Shown: positions 44,887 through 53,638, counted from the first letter of the stretch. The stretch is 64,000 nucleotides of DNA from Clostridiales bacterium (GCA_003533505.1 DQGD01000006.1:1-64000), one strand, 5' to 3'. A program made the numbers and translations. Notes: generated by a model not told the origin, from the letters alone.

Positions 44887-44915
44887 ATTGTAACACAAAA
44901 AGCGAAAAATGTAAA
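44887..44915 (-). promoter_or_regulatory. Promoter of the rnf operon
   Basis: Minus strand TTTACA (44915-44910), 17-base spacer, TACAAT (44892-44887) with TGT extended -10. Leader of about 85 bases. Confidence 0.75.
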
Positions 44916-44953
44916 ACGAAAACGCCCCGAAAACTTTTGGCGATTATGTCAAA

Positions 44954-45403
44954 TCAGTCCTCTTCCTCTTTCACGAACTCCTTTTCCGCGGTGTAAGTCG
45001 CGATTGCGGCTTTTTTGTCCTTATGCTTCTTCACGCACGCGACAATCGCGCTCGCGAGTTGATACAACCCCAGCACCGTCAGGAATATGCCGAAGTACAT
45101 CGACAGGCTTTTCCCGTCCACGATTTTCGACAGCAGCGACGCGCCAACGCTGGCGGCAACCGCAGGGATTGCGGTTATCAGGACGTGGCGAACCTCGACG
45201 AGTTTGTTCTTTATGTGAATGACGAGCGCGACGGCGGACATCGGTATGAACGCGACGAGGTTGACCGCCTGCGCCAAGTGCTGGTCGGTGCCCGTAAACA
45301 ACGTCAAAAGCGGAATAAGCAGCGTACCGCCGCCCATTCCCATACCGCCTATAAGTCCGCCGGCAATGCCTATCGCGATAAATATCAGTATCTTTGCAAG
45401 CAT
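44954..45403 (-). CDS. TSUP (TauE/SafE) permease, C-terminal half as separate gene
   Basis: 149 residues with four predicted helices. It starts IFIAIGIAGGLIGGMGMGGGTLLIPLL, the conserved glycine-rich TauE/SafE loop. TSUP exporters of sulfite, sulfonates or related anions are normally about 250 residues with two such repeats. The upstream gene supplies the other repeat. It is four bases downstream of that gene, so the two half-subunits are co-translated. Acidic C-terminal tail. Substrate unknown. Confidence 0.85.
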   Translation of the reverse strand: MLAKILIFIAIGIAGGLIGGMGMGGGTLLIPLLTLFTGTDQHLAQAVNLVAFIPMSAVALVIHIKNKLVEVRHVLITAIPAVAASVGASLLSKIVDGKSLSMYFGIFLTVLGLYQLASAIVACVKKHKDKKAAIATYTAEKEFVKEEED

Positions 45404-45407
45404 TTTT

Positions 45408-45779
45408 CTACCCTCTGAAAAAAGTGAGCTTCACTCCCACGCCTATCATCATCAGCGCGAACACGATTGCCACGGCGTTGGACGGGAGTTTTTTTAGCAG
45501 CAGCGCGCCGACAAGTCCCCCGGCAACGCAGCCGCCTGCCGTCGACAGCACCGGAGTCCACTCGAAAAATCCGCTTATTATATAGGTTATCGCACCGGCG
45601 AGGCTGACGGGCAGGATTATCGCTATCGCCGTGGCGTGGGATTTCTTGACGGGACACCCGAGCACTTTTTCGAGAAGCGGCACAAGCACCATTCCGCCGC
45701 CTCCGCCGAAAAATCCGTTTACAAAGCCAACCGCTCCGCCGAGCAGAGCTACCGCCGCGTTTTTTAAAAATTTCTTCAT
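45408..45779 (-). CDS. TSUP (TauE/SafE) permease, N-terminal half as separate gene
   Basis: 123 residues with four predicted helices and the family loop GFVNGFFGGGGGMVLVPLLEKVL. Its arrangement next to the 149-residue gene makes a heteromeric equivalent of a full TSUP protein. No frameshift is needed: both have good ribosome-binding sites (AAGGAA and GAGGG). Substrate unknown. Confidence 0.85.
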   Translation of the reverse strand: MKKFLKNAAVALLGGAVGFVNGFFGGGGGMVLVPLLEKVLGCPVKKSHATAIAIILPVSLAGAITYIISGFFEWTPVLSTAGGCVAGGLVGALLLKKLPSNAVAIVFALMMIGVGVKLTFFRG

Positions 45780-45974
45780 CGCTTCTATTCCTTATTGTAA
45801 TATATAGGTATTTTCGGAAACCACACGCGCGCCGCTATCGCGACAAGCGGTTTTTTCACGCTCATAGTTTGCCTCTTTTTTACGCAAAATAGTACCGCGG
45901 ACGAAATATAGCGTTCGCACGGCGCGGTTTTTCGCGAAATTCGGGAAATTTTTTGCGCAAGCCGCTTAAAACGA

Positions 45975-46003
45975 TTGCCAAAAATCGCGCGTTATTATAT
46001 AAT
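45975..46003 (+). promoter_or_regulatory. Promoter of the 1099-residue surface protein gene
   Basis: TTGCCA (45975-45980), 17-base spacer, TATAAT (45998-46003). The leader is about 110 bases. The 45780-45974 stretch holds the short divergent upstream region of the TSUP genes and no gene that I recognise. Confidence 0.7.
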
Positions 46004-46119
46004 TATACAATGCTATGAGTGTAAACTCGCGAGCTATGCGTCGAGCCAAAACCCGACGCGAGCGCCGCGATTCGCCTCTGAGGCAATTCTACGCGAAAAT
46101 AACTAAAAAGGTGTAAACA

Positions 46120-49100
46120 ATGAAACAGTTATCCACATTAAGAAAACGCGCCACGGTCGTCGTCGCCGTCGTTCTTGCCGCTTGTCTGTTCTTCGTCGCG
46201 GCTGCGATTACTCGCATTAAGCCTGCCGCCGCGGAAATCGACGATTACGAGAATTGGACGAAAACCGTTTCGATTTCCAACTCGCAGTTCGCGGACACGG
46301 GCGCAGGCGATATTCCCGCTCCCAACAATTGGACGGGCGCGAGCGTTATCGAGGGCATCGGCGCTGCGGTAAAGAGCGGCGTACTGAAGCTCGACGAATA
46401 CGACGAGTCTAATAAGGATAATTATAATCTCGATATTTACGAGGAATATAAGACCAAAGCCCCCGAATCCCCGTTCGGACACGGCAGCGACCCTTCTAAG
46501 CCCGGCTACTACGAGGGCACTAACCGCAACGTGCTCTTAATCAATGCGGACAACAAAAGAGCCACGTTCGGTTATACTTCCGACAGTTTCACGCTCGCTC
46601 CCAATTCCTATTATAAAATCAGCGTCTGGGCAAAGACGGGGCACATCTCTTCCAACAGCGGCGCGTCTATCGTCGTAAACGGCGTGACAGAGAAGTCCGC
46701 AGGCTTCAAGGGCACGGTCATTACTTCCTCCGACGCAAGCGGCGAGATGAAGGGCTGGGAAAACTACACGCTCTACATCGAAACTTCCGAATATAAGACC
46801 GCTGCCGCTACCCTCAGTCTTCAGCTCGGCAGCGATAAGGAAAACTCACTGACGAACGGTTACGTCATGTTCGACAACATCGTCGCGACCGAGATTACTT
46901 CCAAGGCTTACTTCTCCGCAATCAAGGGCGCGAGCACCAACGACCACATCGCGGTTGTCAGCGCGCTCGAGTCCACCTCCTACATGGCTGGCGGCACGCT
47001 CGACGTTCCCACCGATTTCGGTACTGTTTCCGGTGACCCGACCACGCACAAGGACGTTATCAACGCTTATAACGGCATTCAGAAAGAAAATATCTACGGT
47101 CTCGAAAAGCAGCTTTACGCGCCCTTCGAGAGAGGCGAGACCGAAAATAAAGTCTTCATTGTTTCCACCTACGACAAGAATAACAAGCAATTCGCCGACG
47201 GCTACGGCTATATCGAGTCCAAACCCTTCGAGCTTAAGCGCTACGCTTACTACCGCATCAGCGCCTGGTACAACGGCGACAGCGTAGAGGGCGGCGACGG
47301 CATCAACGCCGTGCTCCGCTACAAGCACAAAAACAACCCGGACAGCGACGATTACACCGAAGCGGCTGCCACGGGACTTGCGGTTTCTACCGAAAATTAC
47401 AACCACAACGGCTGGAGCGAGCTCGCTCTTTACGTCAAGGGCTCCGACATTGCCGACGGCTACGAGGCTGTTCTGCGCCTCGGGCTCGGCTCCGAGAAAA
47501 ACACCTCCAAGGGTGTAGCTATGTTCGACGAGGTGAAAATCCGCGAGATTACGCCTGCCGAATACAACGATAACTCCTCCTCCGCAACCAAAGCCGTGAC
47601 TATCGACACGTTTACCGATTCTACCGGCATCACCAACGGCAGCTTCAACGCGGTCGGCTCTTACGACAAGCTTGAATACGACGAGCGCGGCGATTTGAAG
47701 ACTCCGCTCGCTCCCTCCGGCTGGACGAAATACACGACCGCCGAAGTGGGCACCGAGGGCTATTCGCTTGTCGGCGTTTCTACCGACGACGCCGTTTCCG
47801 GCATTGTTCCCGTCAGCGAAATCAACCCCGTCGAGGATTGGGGCAACGTTCTGAAGCTCTCCTCCTCTACCGAAACCGCGTTCTGCTATCGTAGCAGCGA
47901 CTTCACCGCTTCCGCTTCTTCCTACAACAAGCTTTCGGTTTCGCTGACCGCAAGCGACCTTAAGGGCTACGGCGCGAACCTCGTGCTCAAGCGCGGCGGA
48001 AAGGTTGTCGCGACGATTGAGAAAATTACCAAGACCGGCGTGTACACCTTCTATATCAAGGGCGGCGCCGCCGACTCCACCATGTGCGTGGAACTGTGGC
48101 TCGGACTTAACGACCGCAGTCAGAACACAACTAAGCTCGCAAGCGGCACCGTTTACTTCACCGAAGTTGCGTACAAGACCGATTCCACCGAGGACGAATT
48201 TAACGCTAAGGCGGAACAGTACAAGCATGACCGCTCTTCCGACGTCGTTAAGTACGGCGTGAACTCCGCCGCAGTGTCGCTCGGCACCGAGGACTTGACT
48301 CTGTACGATTCCTACGACAACGACGACGCGTACAAAACGCCTTACAATTGGTCGCTCTCCAAGGGCTCGGGCGTGGTTAAGTACGGCGTGGACGAAATCG
48401 AGGGCGCGCTCGTTCTGCACAACGTGACCAAGACCTACTCTTCCGTCACGCTCGACAACACCTTCGCGCTCGAAGCGGACAAGTACTACAAGTTCAGCGT
48501 GCAGGTCAAGACGAGCTTCTCCGAGGAGGCTATCGCGGACGAAAAGGCTGTCGGCGCTTATGTCAAGCTTACCAACGGCGACTACCGCTTCGACTTCAAG
48601 TCCACCTCCGTCACCGTCGATTCCATTACCGACAACGACGCTTACCGCACCTATAACTTCTATATCAAGGCTCCGAGCTCTGCTACCACCACTGCAATAG
48701 TGCTTGGACTCGGCGACAGCGCAAAGACGAACAAGAACATCGAGGGCAAGGTTTATATCAAGAACATCGCGCTCGAGGACATCTCCAACGTCGATTACGA
48801 GGAGCTTACCAAGGACCTTAAAGACGACGAAAACCTTATCGACGAATACTCGATGCGCGTAAACCTCGCGGCCAGCGCTGCCGACGACAGCAACGCCGAT
48901 AACGCCGACGATTCCGCTACCGACTCCGCTACCGACACTCAGTCGCACGAGCTCGCTTGGTGGCTTATCCCCTCTATCCTGCTCGCGGTTGCCGTCGTGA
49001 TTGCGGTTGTGGGCTCGATTATCAAAAAGGCTATCGAGAACAAGCCCAAGAAGGTCGATAAAAAGAAGCACGCTTCTTACGACCGCAGAATGGTCAACAA

Positions 49101-49419
49101 CAACGCCGGCGCTAAGTCCGCCGACAAGAGCGCCGAGAAGCCTCAGGACGATTTCGAGAAGTTTAACGACGCCGAGGAGGTTCCATCCGACAAAGTAACG
49201 GAAACGAGCGGCGAGGCGACGGACGAAGCTAACGTTACCGACGAAGCCATAAAAGCCGAGGACGCGACGGCAAGCGAGAACGCGACGGACGAAGCTAACG
49301 AGGCTAACGCCGAGGAAGTCGTCGAAAACGCCGACGAAACTGCAACCGAAGCTACCGAGGAAGTCAAGCCCGAAGATGCTGCCGACAAAAAGGCTAATCT
49401 CGACGAGTTCGACGACTAA
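46120..49419 (+). CDS. Large membrane-anchored surface protein with four jelly-roll-like modules
   Basis: 1099 residues. Signal peptide (about 1-35, cut near AAAEID). The ectodomain contains four similar beta-sandwich modules, each with a 'YYKISVWAK'-type strand (near 165, 375, 605 and 790) and a 'GWENYTLYIE...AMFDNI'-type strand pair; these resemble carbohydrate-binding modules. A transmembrane helix (LAWWLIPSILLAVAVVIAVVG, about 945-966) is followed by a basic patch and then a long acidic, low-complexity cytoplasmic tail (Glu/Asp/Ala/Thr-rich) to the end. No catalytic site is seen. It probably binds glycans or wall polymers at the surface. Its exact family is not recognised. Confidence 0.7.
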   Translation: MKQLSTLRKRATVVVAVVLAACLFFVAAAITRIKPAAAEIDDYENWTKTVSISNSQFADTGAGDIPAPNNWTGASVIEGIGAAVKSGVLKLDEYDESNKDNYNLDIYEEYKTKAPESPFGHGSDPSKPGYYEGTNRNVLLINADNKRATFGYTSDSFTLAPNSYYKISVWAKTGHISSNSGASIVVNGVTEKSAGFKGTVITSSDASGEMKGWENYTLYIETSEYKTAAATLSLQLGSDKENSLTNGYVMFDNIVATEITSKAYFSAIKGASTNDHIAVVSALESTSYMAGGTLDVPTDFGTVSGDPTTHKDVINAYNGIQKENIYGLEKQLYAPFERGETENKVFIVSTYDKNNKQFADGYGYIESKPFELKRYAYYRISAWYNGDSVEGGDGINAVLRYKHKNNPDSDDYTEAAATGLAVSTENYNHNGWSELALYVKGSDIADGYEAVLRLGLGSEKNTSKGVAMFDEVKIREITPAEYNDNSSSATKAVTIDTFTDSTGITNGSFNAVGSYDKLEYDERGDLKTPLAPSGWTKYTTAEVGTEGYSLVGVSTDDAVSGIVPVSEINPVEDWGNVLKLSSSTETAFCYRSSDFTASASSYNKLSVSLTASDLKGYGANLVLKRGGKVVATIEKITKTGVYTFYIKGGAADSTMCVELWLGLNDRSQNTTKLASGTVYFTEVAYKTDSTEDEFNAKAEQYKHDRSSDVVKYGVNSAAVSLGTEDLTLYDSYDNDDAYKTPYNWSLSKGSGVVKYGVDEIEGALVLHNVTKTYSSVTLDNTFALEADKYYKFSVQVKTSFSEEAIADEKAVGAYVKLTNGDYRFDFKSTSVTVDSITDNDAYRTYNFYIKAPSSATTTAIVLGLGDSAKTNKNIEGKVYIKNIALEDISNVDYEELTKDLKDDENLIDEYSMRVNLAASAADDSNADNADDSATDSATDTQSHELAWWLIPSILLAVAVVIAVVGSIIKKAIENKPKKVDKKKHASYDRRMVNNNAGAKSADKSAEKPQDDFEKFNDAEEVPSDKVTETSGEATDEANVTDEAIKAEDATASENATDEANEANAEEVVENADETATEATEEVKPEDAADKKANLDEFDD

Positions 49420-49451
49420 GCCTTAAAACAGGCTCGGCTCAGAATAACAAC

Positions 49452-49490
49452 TATCCCCTACGGGTTACTTACCCGTGGGGGATTTTGTTT
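49452..49490 (+). terminator. Terminator of the large surface protein gene
   Basis: Stem ATCCCCTACGGGT / ACCCGTGGGGGAT with TTTTGTTTG tail. Confidence 0.85.
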
Positions 49491-49518
49491 GTCGCGGCGG
49501 TCGCAAAATTCGTTTCGT

Positions 49519-49790
49519 CATAAGTATTCAAGGCGTAACAACTATAAAAAACGTTTTGCCGTAAGTATTGAAGTGCAACAACTATAAAAAAACGTTTTGC
49601 CGTAAGTATTGAAGTACAACAACTATAAAAAACGTTTTGCCGTAAGTATTGAAGTACAACAACTATAAAAAACGTTTTTCCATAAGTATTCAAGGCGTAA
49701 CAACTATATAAGACGTTTTACCGTAAGTATTTAAGTGCAACAACTATAAAAAACGTTTTGCCGTAAGTATTGAAGTAACAACCAAAAAAT
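49519..49790. repeat. Tandem repeat array, 40-41 bp units
   Basis: Seven copies of a unit (a)taagtattgaagtgcaac aactataaaaa-acgttttgcc with period 41, 41, 40, 40, 41, 40. Units differ by a few substitutions and indels of one base. There are no unique spacers, so it is not CRISPR. The minus-strand reading frame through it (49469-49693) is repetitive and shifts with unit length, so I do not call it a gene. The region 49791-50350 contains one doubtful short frame and otherwise AT-rich sequence in which I see nothing. Confidence 0.85.
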
Positions 49791-49998
49791 CGTTTCCTTG
49801 ACAAATAATCTTCAAGCGGTTTTATAGCGAAATAGCGGCTAATCGGTTTTACACCCATTGATTTTCCCGATTGATTTTGTGCCGGTTGTTTTTTACCTAT
49901 TCATTTTACAATAGGTAACTTTATGCTGATTGACTTTATACGCGGCTATTTTTTGCGTTTATTCTCCACTGCGTTTCGAGTTGCGTTTAACTTTGTGT

Positions 49999-50166
49999 AT
50001 GTCCGCATTTACTTCCGCTATTGCCGCGTGCCGCCGTATAGGGCGCAAATATCCCGACGATTTTCAAGCGTTAAAACGGGCGGATATTAAGTTAAGGCGC
50101 GAAATACGTTTTGCCGATTATCGCCGAGCAATGCATTATAGCAATAAAAAAACAACGGGCGGCTAA
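49999..50166 (+). CDS. Doubtful small ORF in gene-poor stretch
   Basis: 55 codons including stop (MSAFTSAIAACRRIGRKYP...), with a basic, helical profile. No convincing ribosome-binding site or homologous motif was seen. Its frame extends further upstream, so the start is arbitrary. It is listed only because the 49791-50350 region has no other candidate gene. Confidence 0.15.
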   Translation: MSAFTSAIAACRRIGRKYPDDFQALKRADIKLRREIRFADYRRAMHYSNKKTTGG

Positions 50167-50350
50167 GCTCGTCGTTTTTAAGCTCGTTTTATTCGGTTAT
50201 TTATTTGCCCGATTGGCTTCGGATTATGTTATATGTCTTTATTATATACGCGATGTTATTCGACATGAAAGCTACCGATAGTAACCCAACGTGACGGGGC
50301 AGCTTAGAAGCGGTTAAAATACCTCGTCGTTTCGCTCTTTCGATATTGCT

Positions 50351-51085
50351 TTACAGTATGCCGCCGTTGACGGAGATGTTTGCGCCGGCGACGTACAGTT
50401 TTTCGCGAGTAAGGAGCTCGACGACGTCGGCTACTTCCTCCGCGCCGCCTGCTCTGCCCACGCTGACCGACTGCAAGAACGCCGCTACGTCCGCTTCGCT
50501 GAGCTCGGAATTCATCGCGGTGTTTATAAAGCCCGGGGACACGGAATTGACTATTACTCCGCCGGTCGCGAGCTCGGCGTTAAGCGCTTTCGTAAAGCCG
50601 ATTATGCCTGCTTTTGCCGCAGAATACAGCGTTTCGGTACTGCCGCCGTACTCGCCCCAAACCGACGAAATATTGACTATTCGTCCAAAGCCCTCGCTCG
50701 TCATGTCGGGCGTAAAAATGCGACAAGTATTGAACACCGATTTCAGATTGACGGCAGTCACGCGGTCGAAATCGGCTTCGGTGCAGTCGTACAGAGGCTT
50801 TATAAGGCTGATGCCGGCGTTGTTTACCAAAGTGTCGATAAAGCCGAAGTAGGCGCGGCACTCGTCATACATGCGCTTTACCTCACCGTAGTCTGAAACG
50901 TCGGCGCGGACGGCAAGCGCGTTTACGCCGCGCGACTGAAGCTCGGACACCATCTCGAACGCCGCTTTTTCCGAGGTGTTGTAGTTGATTGCCACCGAGA
51001 AGCCGACAGCCGCAAGCTTCTCGACTATCGCCTTGCCTATTCCTTTTGCGCCGCCCGTCACGAGCACGGTTCTTCGTCTTGTCAT
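50351..51085 (-). CDS. Short-chain dehydrogenase/reductase (FabG-like)
   Basis: 244 residues from MTRRRTVLVTGGAKGIGKA; an in-frame extension upstream overlaps murF and is rejected. Rossmann motif TGGAKGIG (about 9-16), NNAGIS and the catalytic Ser with YSAAKAG (Tyr-x-x-x-Lys) near 151-157 are present. The C-terminus AGANISVNGGIL resembles 3-oxoacyl-ACP reductases. It begins two bases after the murF stop, so it is in the same operon. Substrate is unknown, and a role in fatty acid synthesis is not shown by the neighbours. Confidence 0.85.
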   Translation of the reverse strand: MTRRRTVLVTGGAKGIGKAIVEKLAAVGFSVAINYNTSEKAAFEMVSELQSRGVNALAVRADVSDYGEVKRMYDECRAYFGFIDTLVNNAGISLIKPLYDCTEADFDRVTAVNLKSVFNTCRIFTPDMTSEGFGRIVNISSVWGEYGGSTETLYSAAKAGIIGFTKALNAELATGGVIVNSVSPGFINTAMNSELSEADVAAFLQSVSVGRAGGAEEVADVVELLTREKLYVAGANISVNGGIL

Positions 51086-51087
51086 AA

Positions 51088-52755
51088 TCAGTAATTGTCC
51101 GGCAGGTCGTTCTCGAACAGCACCGCCTTTTCTCCTTTTATTATTTTCAGCTTTTCCATTGCCTCGTCGAGGCTTCGGGTTTTCGCGATTTTGTCCGCGC
51201 CAAGTCCGTTTGCGATTGCTCCGCGCGATAACGCTTCGGCGTTGCCGCCCACGAAAATCGCATAGTCGCACGCGGTTGCGGCAATCCTGCCTATATTTTC
51301 GTTAGCCGATTCTCCTCGTTCGCCGAGCTCGACTACGCCGGGCGTAATCAGCACTCGCACGCGCGGAGTGAACTTCGACAGCACCTCGAGCGCGCTTTTC
51401 GCGCCCGACTCGTTGCCGTTGTACGCGTCGTCGATTATCACGTCGTCACCATTATATAACAATTCCAGCCGATGTGCAACCGCTTTTGCCTCACTTGCGG
51501 CAAATTTGATTTTTTCGAGCGGAATTCCCATGTACGAAGCCGCCAGCGCGCACTCGGCAATCATCGACGGTATGTGCGCGCCCAATAGCGGCGTGGATAT
51601 TCGCGCGGCTTCGCCCCTGACCGCAAGCGTAAACTCCATGCCCCTCGCGGCGTAGCCCACGTCGCCATAGTATGCGTCGAACGCGGAAAACGCTTTGATT
51701 TCCTTGCGGACAGCCTCACTCGTGGGTCTGCTCTTATTCGCCTCTTCGCCTCGCTTATTCTCCATGAGCGAATACAGCGCTTTTATCGCCGCCTCGTCGC
51801 AGCCGCTAATCATGCGCTTGCACCGACAACGCTCATATAGCTTTTTGCATCCGTCGTTATCGCCGTTGAAAATCGCCGCGCCGTCATCGGGCAGGGCGTC
51901 GACAAGCTCCTTTTTAGTATTCATGAGGTTTTCCTCAGAGCCGAAGGTTTCGAGGTGTTGAGTTCCGATTGCGGTGACGACCGCTATCGACGGCATAACG
52001 ATTTCGCAAAGCTCGCGGATGTCGCCCGGGTACCTCGCGCCCATTTCGGCAACGAAAACGTCGTCGTCGGGAAGCAGCTCGTCGCGGACGGTGAGCGCGA
52101 TTCCCATCGGTGTGTTGTAGTTCCCGGGCGTGGTGCACGTCGAATACTCCTTCGACAAGAATGCGGTCAGGAGGTTTTTGGCGGTGGTCTTGCCGTAGCT
52201 ACCCGTTATTCCTATCTTGATAAGTCCGCTTCTCTCCGCGAGCACGGCTTTCGACCACTCCACGAAACGCTTGTTCCTGCGATTTTCTATCGGAGAAGTT
52301 ATCGCAGCCGCAATCAGAAACGCGATTGCTCCCGGGAAAATCGCGGCGAGCGCGAACAGCGGCGGATATACAGCGGCGAGCGGCACGGTAAGCAATGTCG
52401 AGATAAGCGCGAAAACGACGATTAAACGTTTAACGCGTGCAGTAAACGCGAGTTTCACTTTCGCCGACAGATGCGCGTTTACCGCCACCGCTATTCCTGC
52501 GGCAAGCGGAAGCGCGACAGCAGAAACGAACGCGTCGTCGCGGCAAAACGGATAAATTGCCGCGCAGGCGACAAACGCGACTATCGCCGCAATCGGGCTA
52601 AGACAAAAGTACGCGATTGACTTGCGCTTTATTGCCGTCGCGAGCTCCTTGATTCGGTAGCCCGACAGCTGATACAGCAGCAGAATTTTGTAGGCGTACA
52701 GCGGCGCGAGAATGCCGCCGATAAGCCCCGAGATGATTTTTAACAGCAGGCTCAT
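51088..52755 (-). CDS. MurF-like Mur ligase with N-terminal membrane domain
   Basis: 555 residues. Residues 1-165 contain four to five hydrophobic helices in place of the soluble UDP-binding domain of MurF. Then comes a Mur ligase core: P-loop GITGSYGKTT near 183-192, GNYNTPMGIALTVRD, EMGARYPGDI and TAIGTQHLETFGS, which are characteristic of MurF rather than MurC/D/E. The C-terminal ligase domain has VIIDDAYNGNESG. It likely adds a peptide or amino acid to a membrane-bound or lipid-linked precursor. It overlaps the abhydrolase gene by four bases. Confidence 0.82.
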   Translation of the reverse strand: MSLLLKIISGLIGGILAPLYAYKILLLYQLSGYRIKELATAIKRKSIAYFCLSPIAAIVAFVACAAIYPFCRDDAFVSAVALPLAAGIAVAVNAHLSAKVKLAFTARVKRLIVVFALISTLLTVPLAAVYPPLFALAAIFPGAIAFLIAAAITSPIENRRNKRFVEWSKAVLAERSGLIKIGITGSYGKTTAKNLLTAFLSKEYSTCTTPGNYNTPMGIALTVRDELLPDDDVFVAEMGARYPGDIRELCEIVMPSIAVVTAIGTQHLETFGSEENLMNTKKELVDALPDDGAAIFNGDNDGCKKLYERCRCKRMISGCDEAAIKALYSLMENKRGEEANKSRPTSEAVRKEIKAFSAFDAYYGDVGYAARGMEFTLAVRGEAARISTPLLGAHIPSMIAECALAASYMGIPLEKIKFAASEAKAVAHRLELLYNGDDVIIDDAYNGNESGAKSALEVLSKFTPRVRVLITPGVVELGERGESANENIGRIAATACDYAIFVGGNAEALSRGAIANGLGADKIAKTRSLDEAMEKLKIIKGEKAVLFENDLPDNY

Positions 52756-53477
52756 TGTTCCTCCGCGAAAAACGCTGCCACGACGGAAACGAACGTCGCG
52801 GTGTCGTCCAGAAACGAAAAATGCCCCGAGTTTTTGATTACAATCAGCGCGCTGTCCGGTAGCTTGCGATTCATGCGCTTTGCCATATACAGCGGAGTAT
52901 CATTATCGCGTTCTCCCCATACGAGGAGCGTTGGGCGCGACACCAGCGGAAGCAGTTTGTCAAGGTGTTCGTTCACAACTCTCACAAACGTTTCGCGCAT
53001 TACTCCGCTAAGCGCGCGATAATCCGCCGAGCCGCAACGTTCGACGTTCAGTCCCATTCTTTTTCGGAGTTTGTAAGACAAAATTTTCAACCGCTTGAAA
53101 ATGCCGCGACGAGGCTTCATTCCGGCGGCGTCGACGAGCAACAAGCGGTTTACGGCGTTCTCGGAGGCAAGGATTATCGCGACTCTGCCGCCGAAACTGT
53201 GCGCGATTACGTCAGGCTTTTCTATGCCTGTCGCCGCGAAAAAGCCGAGCGCAACGCGCGCGTAGTCAAAGGTGGAGAACGCGACGGGCGGCAAGTCCGA
53301 CCTTCCGAAACCCGGGAAATCAAACGCTATCACCGTCCTGCCCGAAGCCGCGAGCTTATCGAAAACGCGGCGCACGGTTTCCACGCTGCACCCCCAGCCG
53401 TGCATTATAACTATCGGTGTTCCTTCGCCGACGCTTCGCTCGTAATAGATATTCAAGCCCTCGACGGTAACAGTCAT
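52752..53477 (-). CDS. Alpha/beta hydrolase
   Basis: 241 residues. Oxyanion region MHGWGCSVETVRRVF, nucleophile elbow AHSFGGRVA (Ser near 93) and catalytic His in IKNSGHFSF. The acid residue is likely in the LLVWGERDNDTP loop. Cytoplasmic esterase or hydrolase of the abhydrolase_1 type; substrate unknown. GGAGG precedes the ATG. It is followed by murF and SDR with overlaps or two-base gaps. A terminator-like hairpin lies just upstream of its start. Confidence 0.85.
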   Translation of the reverse strand: MTVTVEGLNIYYERSVGEGTPIVIMHGWGCSVETVRRVFDKLAASGRTVIAFDFPGFGRSDLPPVAFSTFDYARVALGFFAATGIEKPDVIAHSFGGRVAIILASENAVNRLLLVDAAGMKPRRGIFKRLKILSYKLRKRMGLNVERCGSADYRALSGVMRETFVRVVNEHLDKLLPLVSRPTLLVWGERDNDTPLYMAKRMNRKLPDSALIVIKNSGHFSFLDDTATFVSVVAAFFAEEQ

Positions 53478-53503
53478 TTCTCGTACCTCCGTCGTTTTAA
53501 ATA

Positions 53504-53547
53504 TGCAAAAAATCGGCTTCTCGTGACTTTTAACGCCACGAAAAGCC
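53504..53547 (-). promoter_or_regulatory. Terminator-like leader hairpin before the alpha/beta hydrolase gene
   Basis: Minus strand stem GGCTT.TCGTG / CACGA.AAGCC followed by GATTTTTTG, 30 bases upstream of the start codon. It could attenuate transcription of the abhydrolase-murF-SDR operon, or end a short transcript that starts at the shared element at 53551-53606. Confidence 0.5.
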
Positions 53548-53550
53548 TGT

Positions 53551-53606
53551 TATGTGTGACATAGTACTATGATAACTCTACAAAAATCGCGAAAACATAC
53601 AAAAAA
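53551..53606. repeat. Shared intergenic element, copy B
   Basis: Aligns over about 55 bases with 17782-17836: TATGTGTGACATAGTACTAT followed by CAAAAATCGCGAAAACATACAAAAAA. It contains the 12-base palindrome CATAGTACTATG, here inside a longer GTTAT...ATAAC inverted pair. It lies between the rimI terminator and the alpha/beta hydrolase gene. Confidence 0.6.
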
Positions 53607-53631
53607 TCGAGGTTCGTAGCCTCGATTTCGC
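53602..53631 (-). terminator. Terminator after rimI
   Basis: Minus strand stem ATCGAGG / CCTCGAT with 7-base loop and TTTTTTG tail. The opposite strand ends in a T-run further along, so it may act both ways. Confidence 0.75.
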
Positions 53632-53638
53632 AAATTTT

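Noticed and set aside
46846..49071. 741-codon frame antisense to the large surface protein gene
   Set aside because: The plus-strand gene has a signal peptide, repeats, membrane helix, promoter and terminator. The antisense frame is a composition artefact.
49469..49693. Minus-strand frame of 74 codons through the tandem repeats
   Set aside because: Its sequence is only the repeat unit translated (VVLQYLRQNVFYSC repeated); the start falls in the array and there is no ribosome-binding site.
49519..49790. CRISPR array
   Set aside because: All units are alike and contiguous with no unique spacers, and no cas gene is present.
51086..51271. N-terminal extension of the SDR
   Set aside because: It overlaps the C-terminus of the MurF-like ligase in another frame and is Arg-rich without SDR features; the Rossmann motif starts right after the ATG at 51085.
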